A DNA stretch of 29,586 nt from JBGRQB01 sp041725875 (lineage in GTDB: Bacteria; Bacteroidota; Ignavibacteria; Ignavibacteriales; Melioribacteraceae). The DNA is taken from NCBI GenBank assembly GCA_041725875.1, contig JBGRQB010000030.1, positions 1 to 29,586 of the forward strand, read 5' to 3'. The notes beneath the pieces are model-generated. The model did not search any database. It saw only the letters and a list, made by a program, of their open reading frames with translations, and was not told where the DNA came from. Of the stretch, positions 1-7,455 are shown piece after piece; the stretch's first letter is position 1; each line of letters starts with the position of its first letter. Made by a program: the position numbers and the translations under genes.

Positions 1-529
1 ATTCATCAAGAGAGATTTCTTTTGCGCCAAACATTTCAAGATGGTCAGTCTGGTATTGCACATCAAGTATTGTAAATTTTTTTTCTCGCAGGCGTTCAAG
101 CAGTTTTACAAGAGCTGCTTTGGATGCCTGCGGAACTCTTGAAAACATTGATTCCCCGAAAAACACTCCTTTAAAACTTACTCCGTATAATCCTCCGACA
201 AGTTTATTGTTTTGATAAACGCCTATTGAATGGAGGAATCCGTAAAATTCGAGTCCGCGATAAGCCTGAATCAATTCTTCCGAAATCCAGGTTTCCTCTC
301 TGTCGGCACAACATTCCACAATTTCCATTGTGTCATAATCAAACCTGAATTCAAAATCGGAAGTTTTCATAAATTTTTTCAGGGAGCGGGGAATGTTAAA
401 ATCGTTAACGGGAATTACAGTTCTTATTTCAGGATAATACCAATCCAAAACGCCATCTTCATCTGCCATTGGAAAAGCTCCTTTGGCGTACAGACGAATC
501 ATATTGTCAGGATAAAAAAGTTCATCCAT
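1..529 (-). CDS. aat: Leucyl/phenylalanyl-tRNA--protein transferase, C-terminus beyond window
   Basis: Open from an ATG at 529-527 to the left window edge, so the 3' end is missing (about 176 codons visible). The family transfers Leu or Phe from aminoacyl-tRNA to N-terminal Arg/Lys of proteins, making N-degrons for ClpS/ClpAP in the cytoplasm. Visible family blocks are a WYYPEIR region near residue 30, an ETWIS..LI.AY segment, the core GGLYG...GVFFGESMFS, and near the edge DVQYQTDHLEMFGAKEIS, which matches the conserved DxQ...HLxxFGAxxI block. The start follows the TAG stop of the upstream TPM-like gene with no gap, so the two are probably co-transcribed and translationally coupled. The family identity is secure; only the far C-terminus is unseen. 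Confidence 0.93.
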   Translation of the reverse strand, partial: MDELFYPDNMIRLYAKGAFPMADEDGVLDWYYPEIRTVIPVNDFNIPRSLKKFMKTSDFEFRFDYDTMEIVECCADREETWISEELIQAYRGLEFYGFLHSIGVYQNNKLVGGLYGVSFKGVFFGESMFSRVPQASKAALVKLLERLREKKFTILDVQYQTDHLEMFGAKEISLDE

Positions 530-805
530 CTATAAAACAACCTTGTTGGAAAGTTCGTTTGTATCGTCCGCTTTAATAGGAAAATATTCACTTAACACTT
601 TTCCCATTTCGATAAGTTCAGTTGGATTATAAAATTCCTTCTGAGCCATTTCGATAATAGAGCGATTTCTGTCGGAAAATGATTTTGTTTCCTTTATACT
701 GATTCTGATTTCACCACTGGTGATTTTTTCAGTCTCACCAATACAATTGGAAATTCTTAAAAAATCATCATCAGAAAAGTATTCGTAGATTAGCTGGTTT
801 TTCAT
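530..805 (-). CDS. TPM-domain-like protein, apparently missing its centre
   Basis: A 91-aa product. Residues about 8-55 (FLRISNCIGETEKITSGEIR then A..EF) resemble the start of the TPM (TLP18.3/Psb32/MOLO-1) domain, where ETEKxTSGEIR is the hallmark. The last ~30 residues (MGKVLSEYFPIKADDTNELS) resemble the conserved C-terminal tail of the same small TPM proteins (VGxxLxxHFPxxxDDxNEL). From memory of the family, complete members are roughly 140-150 residues, so the middle of the domain seems to be absent while the frame stays open. The stop TAG abuts the ATG of aat. It may be a remnant, a real short form, or an assembly artefact. It has no signal peptide or membrane segment. Confidence 0.55.
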   Translation of the reverse strand: MKNQLIYEYFSDDDFLRISNCIGETEKITSGEIRISIKETKSFSDRNRSIIEMAQKEFYNPTELIEMGKVLSEYFPIKADDTNELSNKVVL

Positions 806-896
806 AGTTTTACTTAATTAATGAGTATTTGTTATTTTAATATCCAAAATTATAAAAGTTTTAACATAATCTTAACTAGATTATTTAATGTATCGA

Positions 897-925
897 TTGA
901 AAAACAAACCTTGTATCGGTATATT
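897..925 (+). promoter_or_regulatory. Candidate sigma70-like promoter for gpmI
   Basis: TTGAAA at 897-902 and TATATT at 920-925 are separated by exactly 17 nt. They lie about 47 nt upstream of the gpmI ATG, leaving room for a leader with a weak AGAGG ribosome site at 961-965. Read by eye only; the region is AT-rich, so chance matches are possible. Confidence 0.4.
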
Positions 926-971
926 TTAAGTTTCGATATGAATAATTTATTTAAAGGAATAGAGGCAATAT

Positions 972-2597
972 ATGACACTTAAACTAAACAAACTAGAAAA
1001 TTTTTCAGGCAGAAAAGGTCCTGTATTACTTGTAATTATGGATGGTGTCGGAATTGGTAAACAAGATGAATCAGATGCGGTTCATTTAGCAAAAACTCCG
1101 GTTCTTGATATGTTACTTGAGACAAAACTTACTACAAGATTAAAAGCTCACGGACCCGCAGTTGGTTTGCCTACCGACGATGATATGGGCAACAGTGAAG
1201 TTGGGCATAATGCTTTAGGTGCAGGAAGAATTTTTGCACAGGGAGCCAAACTTGTTAATAAATCAATTGAGACAAAAAACATTTTTAACGGCGAAGCCTG
1301 GAAAAAAATGGTTAAAGTCGGGCTAGAAGGCGGAACTGTTCATCTGCTCGGACTTTTCTCAGACGGCAACGTTCATTCACATGTTAATCAGGTTTATGCC
1401 TTGGTTGATGAATTAAAAAATCAGAATGTTAAAAAAGTAAGATTACACGTTTTAACTGACGGAAGAGATGTTGGTGAAAGATCTGCTCCTGAATATGTTA
1501 AACCTGCCGAAGAAAAACTTGCTGCAATTTCAGCCGAAGGTTTTGATTATAAAATTGCATCCGGCGGCGGCAGAATGATTACTACTATGGACAGATATAA
1601 TGCTGACTGGAGCATTGTTGAGCGGGGATGGAAAACGCACGTTTTAGGTGATGCAAGAAAATTCAAATCAGCTATGGAAGCTATTGAAACTATGTATGCG
1701 GAAAACGAAACTGTAAATGATCAGTATCTTGATCCGTTTGTAGTTGTTGACGAAAATGAAAAGCCTGTCGGAACAATTGAAGATGGCGACGGAGTTATTT
1801 TCTTTAACTTCAGAGGCGACAGAGCAATTGAAATTTCAAAAGCGTTTGAAGAAAAAGATTTCACTGAATTTGATCGTGTAAGAGTTCCAAATGTATTTTA
1901 TACCGGAATGATGGAATATGATGGTGATGCACACATTCCTTCCAACTTTTTGGTTGAACCACCTGCAATTGACAACACTGTAAGTGAATATATTTGCTCT
2001 GAAGGAATTAAATCATTTGCTATTTCCGAGACTCAAAAATTTGGTCATGTTACATATTTCTGGAATGGCAACAGATCAGGTTACATTAACGAAAAATTAG
2101 AAAAATATATTGAAATTCCTTCTGATAAAATTGAGTTTGATAAAGCTCCAAAAATGAAAGCTGAAGAAATAACCGAAGAAACAATTAAGTTGTTAAAATC
2201 TGGCGAATATAAATTTGGCCGCATAAACTACGCAAATGGTGATATGGTTGGCCACACAGGAAGTGTTGAAGCTTCAATTACTGCCGTAGAAGTTGTTGAC
2301 GAAGGAGTTGGAAAACTTCTTGAAGTAATTAAAGAATTGGGCGGAATTGCAATTATAACTGCAGATCACGGAAATGCTGATGAAATGTTCACGGTTAAAA
2401 AAGGTGTGAAAGCTGTAAAAACTGCTCATACTTTAAACCCGGTTCCATTTGTAATTTTTGATCCTGAATTTAACAACGAATATGAAATTAAAAATGTTGA
2501 AGGTACAGGATTGGCTAATGTTGCCGGAACAGTTCTTAATCTTCTTGGTTATGAAAACATCGAAGGATATGAAGAATCTCTAATTGATTTGAAATAA
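972..2597 (+). CDS. gpmI: 2,3-bisphosphoglycerate-independent phosphoglycerate mutase
   Basis: 541-aa cytoplasmic glycolytic/gluconeogenic enzyme interconverting 3- and 2-phosphoglycerate with two Mn ions and a phosphoserine intermediate. Visible motifs are MDGVGIG with metal ligand D24, the catalytic serine S75 in DDMGNSEVGHNALGAG, LFSDGNVHSH in the phosphotransfer/substrate domain, LTDGRDV, FFNFRGDRA, ISETQKFGHVTYFWNGN, TADHGNADEM and TAHTLNPVPF. It is slightly longer than the typical ~510-residue member. Start ATG at 972 has AGAGG 6 nt upstream. It stands alone in its transcription unit, with a candidate promoter upstream and a hairpin terminator just after the stop. Confidence 0.97.
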   Translation: MTLKLNKLENFSGRKGPVLLVIMDGVGIGKQDESDAVHLAKTPVLDMLLETKLTTRLKAHGPAVGLPTDDDMGNSEVGHNALGAGRIFAQGAKLVNKSIETKNIFNGEAWKKMVKVGLEGGTVHLLGLFSDGNVHSHVNQVYALVDELKNQNVKKVRLHVLTDGRDVGERSAPEYVKPAEEKLAAISAEGFDYKIASGGGRMITTMDRYNADWSIVERGWKTHVLGDARKFKSAMEAIETMYAENETVNDQYLDPFVVVDENEKPVGTIEDGDGVIFFNFRGDRAIEISKAFEEKDFTEFDRVRVPNVFYTGMMEYDGDAHIPSNFLVEPPAIDNTVSEYICSEGIKSFAISETQKFGHVTYFWNGNRSGYINEKLEKYIEIPSDKIEFDKAPKMKAEEITEETIKLLKSGEYKFGRINYANGDMVGHTGSVEASITAVEVVDEGVGKLLEVIKELGGIAIITADHGNADEMFTVKKGVKAVKTAHTLNPVPFVIFDPEFNNEYEIKNVEGTGLANVAGTVLNLLGYENIEGYEESLIDLK

Positions 2598-2602
2598 AAA
2601 TT

Positions 2603-2630
2603 AAAGGCAAGCCCTGCTTGCCTTTATTAC
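2603..2630 (+). terminator. Hairpin terminator after gpmI
   Basis: A 9-bp stem (AAAGGCAAG at 2603-2611 and CTTGCCTTT at 2617-2625) with a 5-nt loop begins 5 nt after the gpmI stop. The following T-tract is short, so termination may be modest. Confidence 0.65.
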
Positions 2631-2684
2631 TTAAAATATATTATCTTTACAAAGTTTGACTTATTATAGCAGAAAAAATTATAG

Positions 2685-3578
2685 ATGAAACAAAAAATTA
2701 TACGATTACTTGCAAAAAAAGATGAAATTAAGATTATAAAGAGCATTTTTCGCAAATTTGAAGTGCATATGCCCACAATGAAAGTCGCTTCAAAAAAGAT
2801 TGGAGAATTGAGTGATCGTGCTGTGGTAAGTATAAAAATCAATCCTGAAAATCAAGCCAAGCTCATAGAAGTGTTTCTTATTAACGGATTAAAAGTACTT
2901 GCAGTTGATGATGAAAATAAAAAACTCATTGATTCAATTAAGCGAAAGTTAAAAGAAGGACTAATTGACAAAGAAGCAGAAAAGTCAAAAGAGAGCGTGA
3001 GATTGGCCTCACTTCCCATTTCAGAAGAAAGGTTAAATGAATTTGCAGAATCTGGTGATTACGAAGCAATTAAGGATGTTTCAAAGGATATCATAAACTT
3101 CAGTGAAAATTTTGTCGGAAAGATTTCCGAACTTCTTTCAAGAGCTGTTGCAAATGCAATTGATAATGAAGTTATGAATGCTCTTGACGGCAAGGAAGCA
3201 GCCAGAAAAAGTATTCAGAATCTTATGAATATTGCCTCTGATCAAACATTAAGATCATTTCATAAAAGAGACCTGCGCGTTCGTGCAGGAGAATCTGCAA
3301 TTGAAATTTGTCAGCACAACATCGGCTGTATGCACTTTTTAATTGATATTGCCAACCAGAAAAATATTCCCAACGAAATAAATGTAATTTCAGCCATAAG
3401 GTTTGCCGAAGTGGTTTTGGAAGATGTTGACTTTTTTGAAGATGAAGTTGAATATGTTCGTAAAAACCTGAATGCAAAATGGCTTGAAATGGCTTTTGAC
3501 GTTGCTGTAAAATCGTTAACTTTTGCTGAAAAAACAGTTTACAAGAAACTTCTCAACTTTGTAAAAAACAAAGTATAA
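2685..3578 (+). CDS. Hypothetical protein, 297 aa, family not recognised
   Basis: A soluble, highly charged protein with no signal peptide or membrane helix. The N-terminal ~90 residues look like a mixed alpha/beta unit rich in Lys/Ile (from MKQKIIRLLAKKDE to a VLAVDDENKKL segment). The remainder (about 110-297) reads as mostly helical with alternating charged and hydrophobic residues, including ISEERLNEFAESGDYEAIK and a C-terminal FAEKTVYKKLLNFVKNK. The helical part superficially recalls HEAT-like or four-helix signalling scaffolds, but I recognise no family. The start ATG has no good ribosome site. It sits 133 nt upstream of a response regulator on the same strand and could be functionally tied to it, which is inference only. 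Confidence 0.75.
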   Translation: MKQKIIRLLAKKDEIKIIKSIFRKFEVHMPTMKVASKKIGELSDRAVVSIKINPENQAKLIEVFLINGLKVLAVDDENKKLIDSIKRKLKEGLIDKEAEKSKESVRLASLPISEERLNEFAESGDYEAIKDVSKDIINFSENFVGKISELLSRAVANAIDNEVMNALDGKEAARKSIQNLMNIASDQTLRSFHKRDLRVRAGESAIEICQHNIGCMHFLIDIANQKNIPNEINVISAIRFAEVVLEDVDFFEDEVEYVRKNLNAKWLEMAFDVAVKSLTFAEKTVYKKLLNFVKNKV

Positions 3579-3711
3579 CTTAATAATCTCATTTTATCTC
3601 CGAAAGTGTTTGTATATTCTTTTATAAAATAATATCATTGCTAAGTTTTTTTTATTTTATTATGTTTATTAAATAACTGAGAATTAATTAAACTTACAGA
3701 GCTAAATCTAT

Positions 3712-4509
3712 ATGTTCAAAGTACTTATAGTAGATGATGATGAAGTTGTATGTCTATTTTTGGGCAGACTCCTTACAAATAAATTTGACTGTGAAGTGAT
3801 CTCAGCCGAAAATGGCCTGGAAGCGCTTGAAGTTATTGAAAAAGAAACTCCCGACGTAGTTTTCCTCGATATTACAATGCCTGTAATGGACGGAATTGAA
3901 ACTTTGGAAGTTATCAGAAAAGATCCCAAATTCAAAAAATTACCAGTTATTATGCTTACTGCTTTGAAAGATAAAGGTACTGTGAGCAGTGTTATGAGTC
4001 TGGGAGTAATGGCATATTTGTTAAAACCTCTGCAATACAATTCTGCCTATGAAAAAATAAAGGAAATATTTGAACAGATTAAGAAAGAGAAAAAAGAAAT
4101 GTCAATGGTCAGAGAAGCCGGCGACGATGCTGTTCAGAAAATCCTTGTTGTAGATTACGACGAAGAATTCAGAGGAATAATAAAGAAAAAACTTGAAAAA
4201 GCCTTTACGGTTCTGGAATCTGCTTCCGGAGCAGAAGGACTAAAAGTTTTTATGAAAGAAATGCCGAATATAGTTTTTCTGGGTGAAAATCTGCCGTTGT
4301 TAAATGAAAAAAGACTTGCCCAAAAAATAGCCGAATTTAAAAATTCCAATAATGGAAGAAATCTGGATGTGTTTGTTTGTCTGATAAAAGAAGACGAAGC
4401 AGTCACCGATGAAGAAAATGAACTTTTCGACAGTGTCATCCAGAAAAATAAAAATGTGGGATTGTTTCTGAAACAATTAGGAGATCTGATAAAACAAGCT
4501 TATATGTAG
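3712..4509 (+). CDS. Response regulator with two receiver domains, second degenerate
   Basis: 265 aa, two CheY-like receivers in tandem and no output domain. Receiver 1 (about 1-120) is complete: acidic triplet DDD at 8-10, phosphoacceptor D53 in VFLDITMPVMDG, T83 and K105 in LLKP. Receiver 2 (about 142-262) keeps VVDYDEE for the acidic pocket but has G191 (VFLGEN) where the aspartate should be, so it cannot be phosphorylated in the usual way. A charged helical linker (about 113-135, KIKEIFEQIKKEKKE) joins them. Likely acts by protein interaction downstream of a kinase. No kinase is adjacent; a hybrid kinase lies about 20 kb away in the window. A stem-loop overlaps the stop codon. Confidence 0.9.
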   Translation: MFKVLIVDDDEVVCLFLGRLLTNKFDCEVISAENGLEALEVIEKETPDVVFLDITMPVMDGIETLEVIRKDPKFKKLPVIMLTALKDKGTVSSVMSLGVMAYLLKPLQYNSAYEKIKEIFEQIKKEKKEMSMVREAGDDAVQKILVVDYDEEFRGIIKKKLEKAFTVLESASGAEGLKVFMKEMPNIVFLGENLPLLNEKRLAQKIAEFKNSNNGRNLDVFVCLIKEDEAVTDEENELFDSVIQKNKNVGLFLKQLGDLIKQAYM

Positions 4510-4520
4510 TGTTTTATCAG
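4486..4520 (+). repeat. 10-bp perfect inverted repeat across the response-regulator stop codon
   Basis: CTGATAAAAC at 4486-4495 pairs perfectly with GTTTTATCAG at 4511-4520; the 15-nt loop contains the TAG stop at 4507-4509. It is followed by a locally GC-rich stretch with a second 5-bp pairing (AGGTC at 4519-4523, GACCT at 4533-4537). There is no U-tract, so it is not a classical intrinsic terminator; an mRNA 3'-end stabiliser or factor-dependent terminator is possible. Confidence 0.5.
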
Positions 4521-4611
4521 GTCTTTCCGGCCGACCTCCCTCGTGCAGTTAAATTTACCTTGATTTTCAACTCTAATTTAAGAATCTTGGATACATTCAT
4601 TTATTCAATTT

Positions 4612-5661
4612 ATGAAAAGGTCTGTTGTTTTGAAATTCAATAAGATTATTATCAAACTTCTGTTTGCAAGTCTGTTTTTAATAAATATTTTCCACGCACA
4701 AACTAAAATAAGCAAATACGCAGGTGAGTTTTTAACTCTTGGTGCCGGCGGTCGGGCAATGGCTCTTGGCGGCGCAAATGTGGCACTGGTTAACGATGTT
4801 ACTGCCGGTTACTGGAACCCTGCCGGATTGATAAACGTAAATTACCCACAATTTTCTCTTCTTCACGAAGAACACTTTGGTTCATTGGTAAATTATAATT
4901 ATGCTGGTATTGCAATTCCTTATAAAGATGATATGAGTTTTGCATTTAATGTAATTCGTTTGAGTATAGATGGAATTCCCGATACAAGAAAAGCGCTTTA
5001 CGATAAAAATGGTGACGGTATTATTGATATAAACATTGATGGTGTGGATTATTCAAAAATAACTGAATTTAATAATACTGACTGGGCATTCTTTTTCTCA
5101 TTTGCAAAAAGAATCTCTGAGAAATTTTCCTGGGGTGCAAGTGTAAAACTTATCAGACGAGATCTTGCTGAGTACAGCGCAACCGGAATTGGTTTTGATA
5201 TTGGCGCTATCTATAAAGCTTCAGAACGTTTAACGCTTGGAGCAAATATTCAGGATGTTACTACAACACTTGTTGCCTGGGATACAGGAAGAAATGAACT
5301 AATTTCTCCAACAATGAAACTTGGTGGAAGTTATCTTTTTTATGTTCCGGGCGGAACACTTACTCCTGTTCTTGATGTTGATGTTCGTTTTGAAGACAGA
5401 AAATTTGCATCTACTATTAATGCAGGTCCGGTAAGTTTTGATGTTCATTCCGGAATGGAATATCAATACAAAAATTTATTTGCCGTGAGAGCAGGTTACA
5501 GTGATGTAAAACAGCTTACTCTTGGTGCAGGATTGAGATTCCCGAAACTGAACATTGATTATTCATTTGCACGATTTACAGATTCATCAGATGATCGTTT
5601 GGAAGATAGTCACAGAATATCATTAATGTTTTCTTTGGATACAGCTAATTACAGAAGATAA
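4612..5661 (+). CDS. PorV/PorQ family outer-membrane beta-barrel protein
   Basis: 349 aa. The N-terminus has a basic start, a hydrophobic stretch (IIIKLLFASLFLINIFHAQ) and a likely signal peptidase site after HAQ. The mature protein opens with AGEFLTLGAGGRAMALGGAN...WNPAGL, the hallmark of the PorV/PorQ (UPF0164) family, which is common in the Bacteroidetes/Chlorobi group. The rest shows alternating beta-strand patterns, an internal DKNGDGIIDINIDG stretch that looks like an acidic, calcium-binding-like loop, and a C-terminal aromatic strand. PorV homologues act with the type IX secretion system, but family members also serve other roles and no other T9SS gene is visible here. Its stop is one nucleotide from the next ATG, indicating an operon with the lipoprotein. 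Confidence 0.88.
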   Translation: MKRSVVLKFNKIIIKLLFASLFLINIFHAQTKISKYAGEFLTLGAGGRAMALGGANVALVNDVTAGYWNPAGLINVNYPQFSLLHEEHFGSLVNYNYAGIAIPYKDDMSFAFNVIRLSIDGIPDTRKALYDKNGDGIIDINIDGVDYSKITEFNNTDWAFFFSFAKRISEKFSWGASVKLIRRDLAEYSATGIGFDIGAIYKASERLTLGANIQDVTTTLVAWDTGRNELISPTMKLGGSYLFYVPGGTLTPVLDVDVRFEDRKFASTINAGPVSFDVHSGMEYQYKNLFAVRAGYSDVKQLTLGAGLRFPKLNIDYSFARFTDSSDDRLEDSHRISLMFSLDTANYRR

Positions 5662-5662
5662 A

Positions 5663-6223
5663 ATGTTTAATAAAGCAATATTTTTTTTAGTCGTAGTTGT
5701 TGTAGCCTTTACCGGATGCGGAGGAAATTCTGTTTCCAAATCAGATGTTGATTTTGGCAGATTAAAAAATGTAAAATCAAAATACTCCAACCTCCAATTT
5801 AGTATTCCTGCAAACTGGATTGAATTATCAAAAACCGAAACTTCTTTCTTTGATATTTGTGTTGTTGATGAATTATATGGGACGGCAATTTATCTTGTCC
5901 CCTTAATAATTGATTTCGAAATAAAACTGAATTCTGAATCTGAAAACCTTGAACGGATTGTTTATTACAGTCAATTACTAAAAGAAGCAGAATATAATAC
6001 CACTATTGACAAAGAGGAAATAGCTTATTTTAGTCTAAATAACATTCAGTTTGCTTCTTACGAATTTTCAGACGGCAGCGGAAGTAAAGTAAAGACAGTG
6101 GTTTTTGAGCATAATAGTGGTCCGCAGGAACTGACTTTCAGAAAAATAAATTTTGATAATGGCGAAAAAACCTATTTTGATGCAGAATTTGCAGAAAAAA
6201 TAATTTTGAATTCGATTCAATAA
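5663..6223 (+). CDS. Small lipoprotein of unknown function
   Basis: 186 aa. A hydrophobic signal (AIFFLVVVVVAFTGC) ends in a lipobox with Cys about residue 19, followed by GGNS, so the mature protein is probably lipid-anchored. The remainder looks like a single alpha/beta domain with the segment YSNLQFSIPANWIE, reminiscent of PsbP/DUF1795-like folds in which a protein begins with a 'sf.iP.gW' strand; that resemblance is weak. The ATG lies 1 nt after the PorV-like stop, so translation is probably coupled, and the pair may cooperate at the outer membrane. Confidence 0.8.
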   Translation: MFNKAIFFLVVVVVAFTGCGGNSVSKSDVDFGRLKNVKSKYSNLQFSIPANWIELSKTETSFFDICVVDELYGTAIYLVPLIIDFEIKLNSESENLERIVYYSQLLKEAEYNTTIDKEEIAYFSLNNIQFASYEFSDGSGSKVKTVVFEHNSGPQELTFRKINFDNGEKTYFDAEFAEKIILNSIQ

Positions 6224-6375
6224 TTTATTTGCTTTTAATCAAAAATTTAGTAATATAACAATATGTGTTTTTTTTAAATGAGTTTTTAAAGTGAAACAAG
6301 ATTTTTTTGGCAAATATTCACCAATTTTTAATCCTGTCTTCTGTAACTCTAAAAAACAATTTTAATTAACTTTTT

Positions 6376-6390
6376 GGGCATTTAATGCCC
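6376..6390 (+). promoter_or_regulatory. Hairpin in the leader of the cold-shock gene
   Basis: GGGCAT (6376-6381) pairs with ATGCCC (6385-6390) around a 3-nt loop, about 37 nt upstream of the start codon in a 203-nt gene-free leader. Long structured leaders are typical of cold-shock genes and act on translation at low temperature; that this one does so is inference. Confidence 0.35.
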
Positions 6391-6426
6391 GGATAACAAT
6401 AAGTAAATATTATAAGGATTCACAAA

Positions 6427-6639
6427 ATGAGTGAAAGAGTAACCGGAAAAGTAAAATGGTTTAATTCTTCAAAAGGATACGGATTTATAACAAGAGAAGG
6501 TGGAGACGATGTATTCGTTCACTTTTCTGCTATTCAGAAAGATGGTTTTAAATCATTAGAAGAAGAACAGGCAGTTGAATTTTCAATTGGTGATGGCCCA
6601 AGAGGTCCTCAGGCACAAGACGTTACAGTACTTGACTAA
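6427..6639 (+). CDS. Cold-shock domain protein (CspA family)
   Basis: 70 aa, the normal length for a single cold-shock domain. It binds single-stranded RNA/DNA as an RNA chaperone in the cytoplasm. The start VTGKVKWFNSSKGYGFI contains RNP1 (KGYGFI) and DVFVHFSAI contains RNP2, followed by the EEEQAVEF strand and PRGPQAQDV end strand. ATG is preceded by AAGGATTCACAAA, a good ribosome site. The gene has a 203-nt upstream region with a small hairpin, and a strong terminator after the stop. The family usually has several paralogues per genome, so no cspA-E letter is assigned. Confidence 0.96.
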   Translation: MSERVTGKVKWFNSSKGYGFITREGGDDVFVHFSAIQKDGFKSLEEEQAVEFSIGDGPRGPQAQDVTVLD

Positions 6640-6646
6640 TATATTT

Positions 6647-6672
6647 AACCCCGTTTTTAACGGGGTTTTTTT
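6647..6672. terminator. Terminator between csp and marC
   Basis: AACCCCGTT (6647-6655) pairs perfectly with AACGGGGTT (6659-6667) around TTT, and the T-run continues to 6672. It is a strong intrinsic terminator for the cold-shock gene. The minus-strand T-tract is interrupted, so use by marC is less certain; the T-run overlaps the marC stop codon. Confidence 0.88.
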
Positions 6673-7318
6673 ATAGCTTTAATATATCCTGCACAATTGG
6701 TTTCAGACCGTTAAAGAATAGTTCTACAGAAATTACCATTATAATCAGACCCATAATCCTCATCATAACTTTATTTCCGTTATCGCCTATAAAATTCATA
6801 ATCTTTCTTCCACTTATAAATGAAATAAGATCAATCAATAAAATTATTATAAGTATTGATATTAAAATCATTTTGTTGCCAACCGAGCCGGCTTCACTCA
6901 TTAATACAATTGAAAGAGTAATTGCTCCGGGGCCGCACAACATAGGTATTGCAAGAGGGGTAATTGCAATGTCGTTTGCATATTCCAGATTTTCATTCGG
7001 ATCATCATCCGGAGATTCTTTTATCCTGCTTATATGTGCCTGAAGCATATCATAGCCGGTAATAAAAAATATTACACCACCAACAATCTTTAATCCGTTT
7101 ACTGATATATGGAAAAAATCAAAAATGAATTTTCCCAGTAAGGCAAAAGTTACCAGAATTATAAATGCAGTTGTTGTGGCCTTTATTGCAACTTTTCTGG
7201 CTTCTTTTGGTGAAAGTCCGGAAGTTAGCGAGATAAAAACCGGAATTAATCCAACCGGATTTAACATTGAAAATAAAGAAGTAAATGCCATTAGGGCAAA
7301 ATCTACTGATTCATTCAT
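6671..7318 (-). CDS. MarC family integral membrane protein
   Basis: 215 aa with about six hydrophobic segments, the family's usual size. The N-terminal helix carries FTSLFSMLNPVGLIPVF, a recognisable MarC signature, and the centre has AITPLAIPMLCGPGAITL, the second conserved half-repeat. An acidic cytoplasmic-loop stretch (ESPDDDPNENLEYA) separates the halves. MarC proteins were once thought to be multiple-antibiotic-resistance exporters; their true substrate is unsettled. It is a single gene convergent with the cold-shock gene; the region upstream (7319-7455) contains an AT-only inverted repeat (TTCAATTAA 7394-7402 with TTAATTGAA 7410-7418) of unknown role. Confidence 0.92.
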   Translation of the reverse strand: MNESVDFALMAFTSLFSMLNPVGLIPVFISLTSGLSPKEARKVAIKATTTAFIILVTFALLGKFIFDFFHISVNGLKIVGGVIFFITGYDMLQAHISRIKESPDDDPNENLEYANDIAITPLAIPMLCGPGAITLSIVLMSEAGSVGNKMILISILIIILLIDLISFISGRKIMNFIGDNGNKVMMRIMGLIIMVISVELFFNGLKPIVQDILKL

Positions 7319-7455
7319 TGATTAACTCTAGAATTAAATTTTGAAGAAAATAACTAATAATGCGATTTGGTAAAAGAATGCAAAAATTGCGTATTCAATT
7401 AATCGTTTTTTAATTGAAATTGTCAAGAAACAAAATTGAAAATTAATATTATTTC

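Noticed and set aside
2656..2684. TTGACT-N17-TTATAG promoter-like sequence just before the 297-aa protein
   Set aside because: It would place the transcription start inside the coding region, so the ATG could not be translated from it unless the true start is further downstream; no ribosome site supports such a start.
7394..7418. Terminator for the alpha/beta hydrolase
   Set aside because: A 9-bp AT-rich inverted repeat without a T-tract in the right direction.
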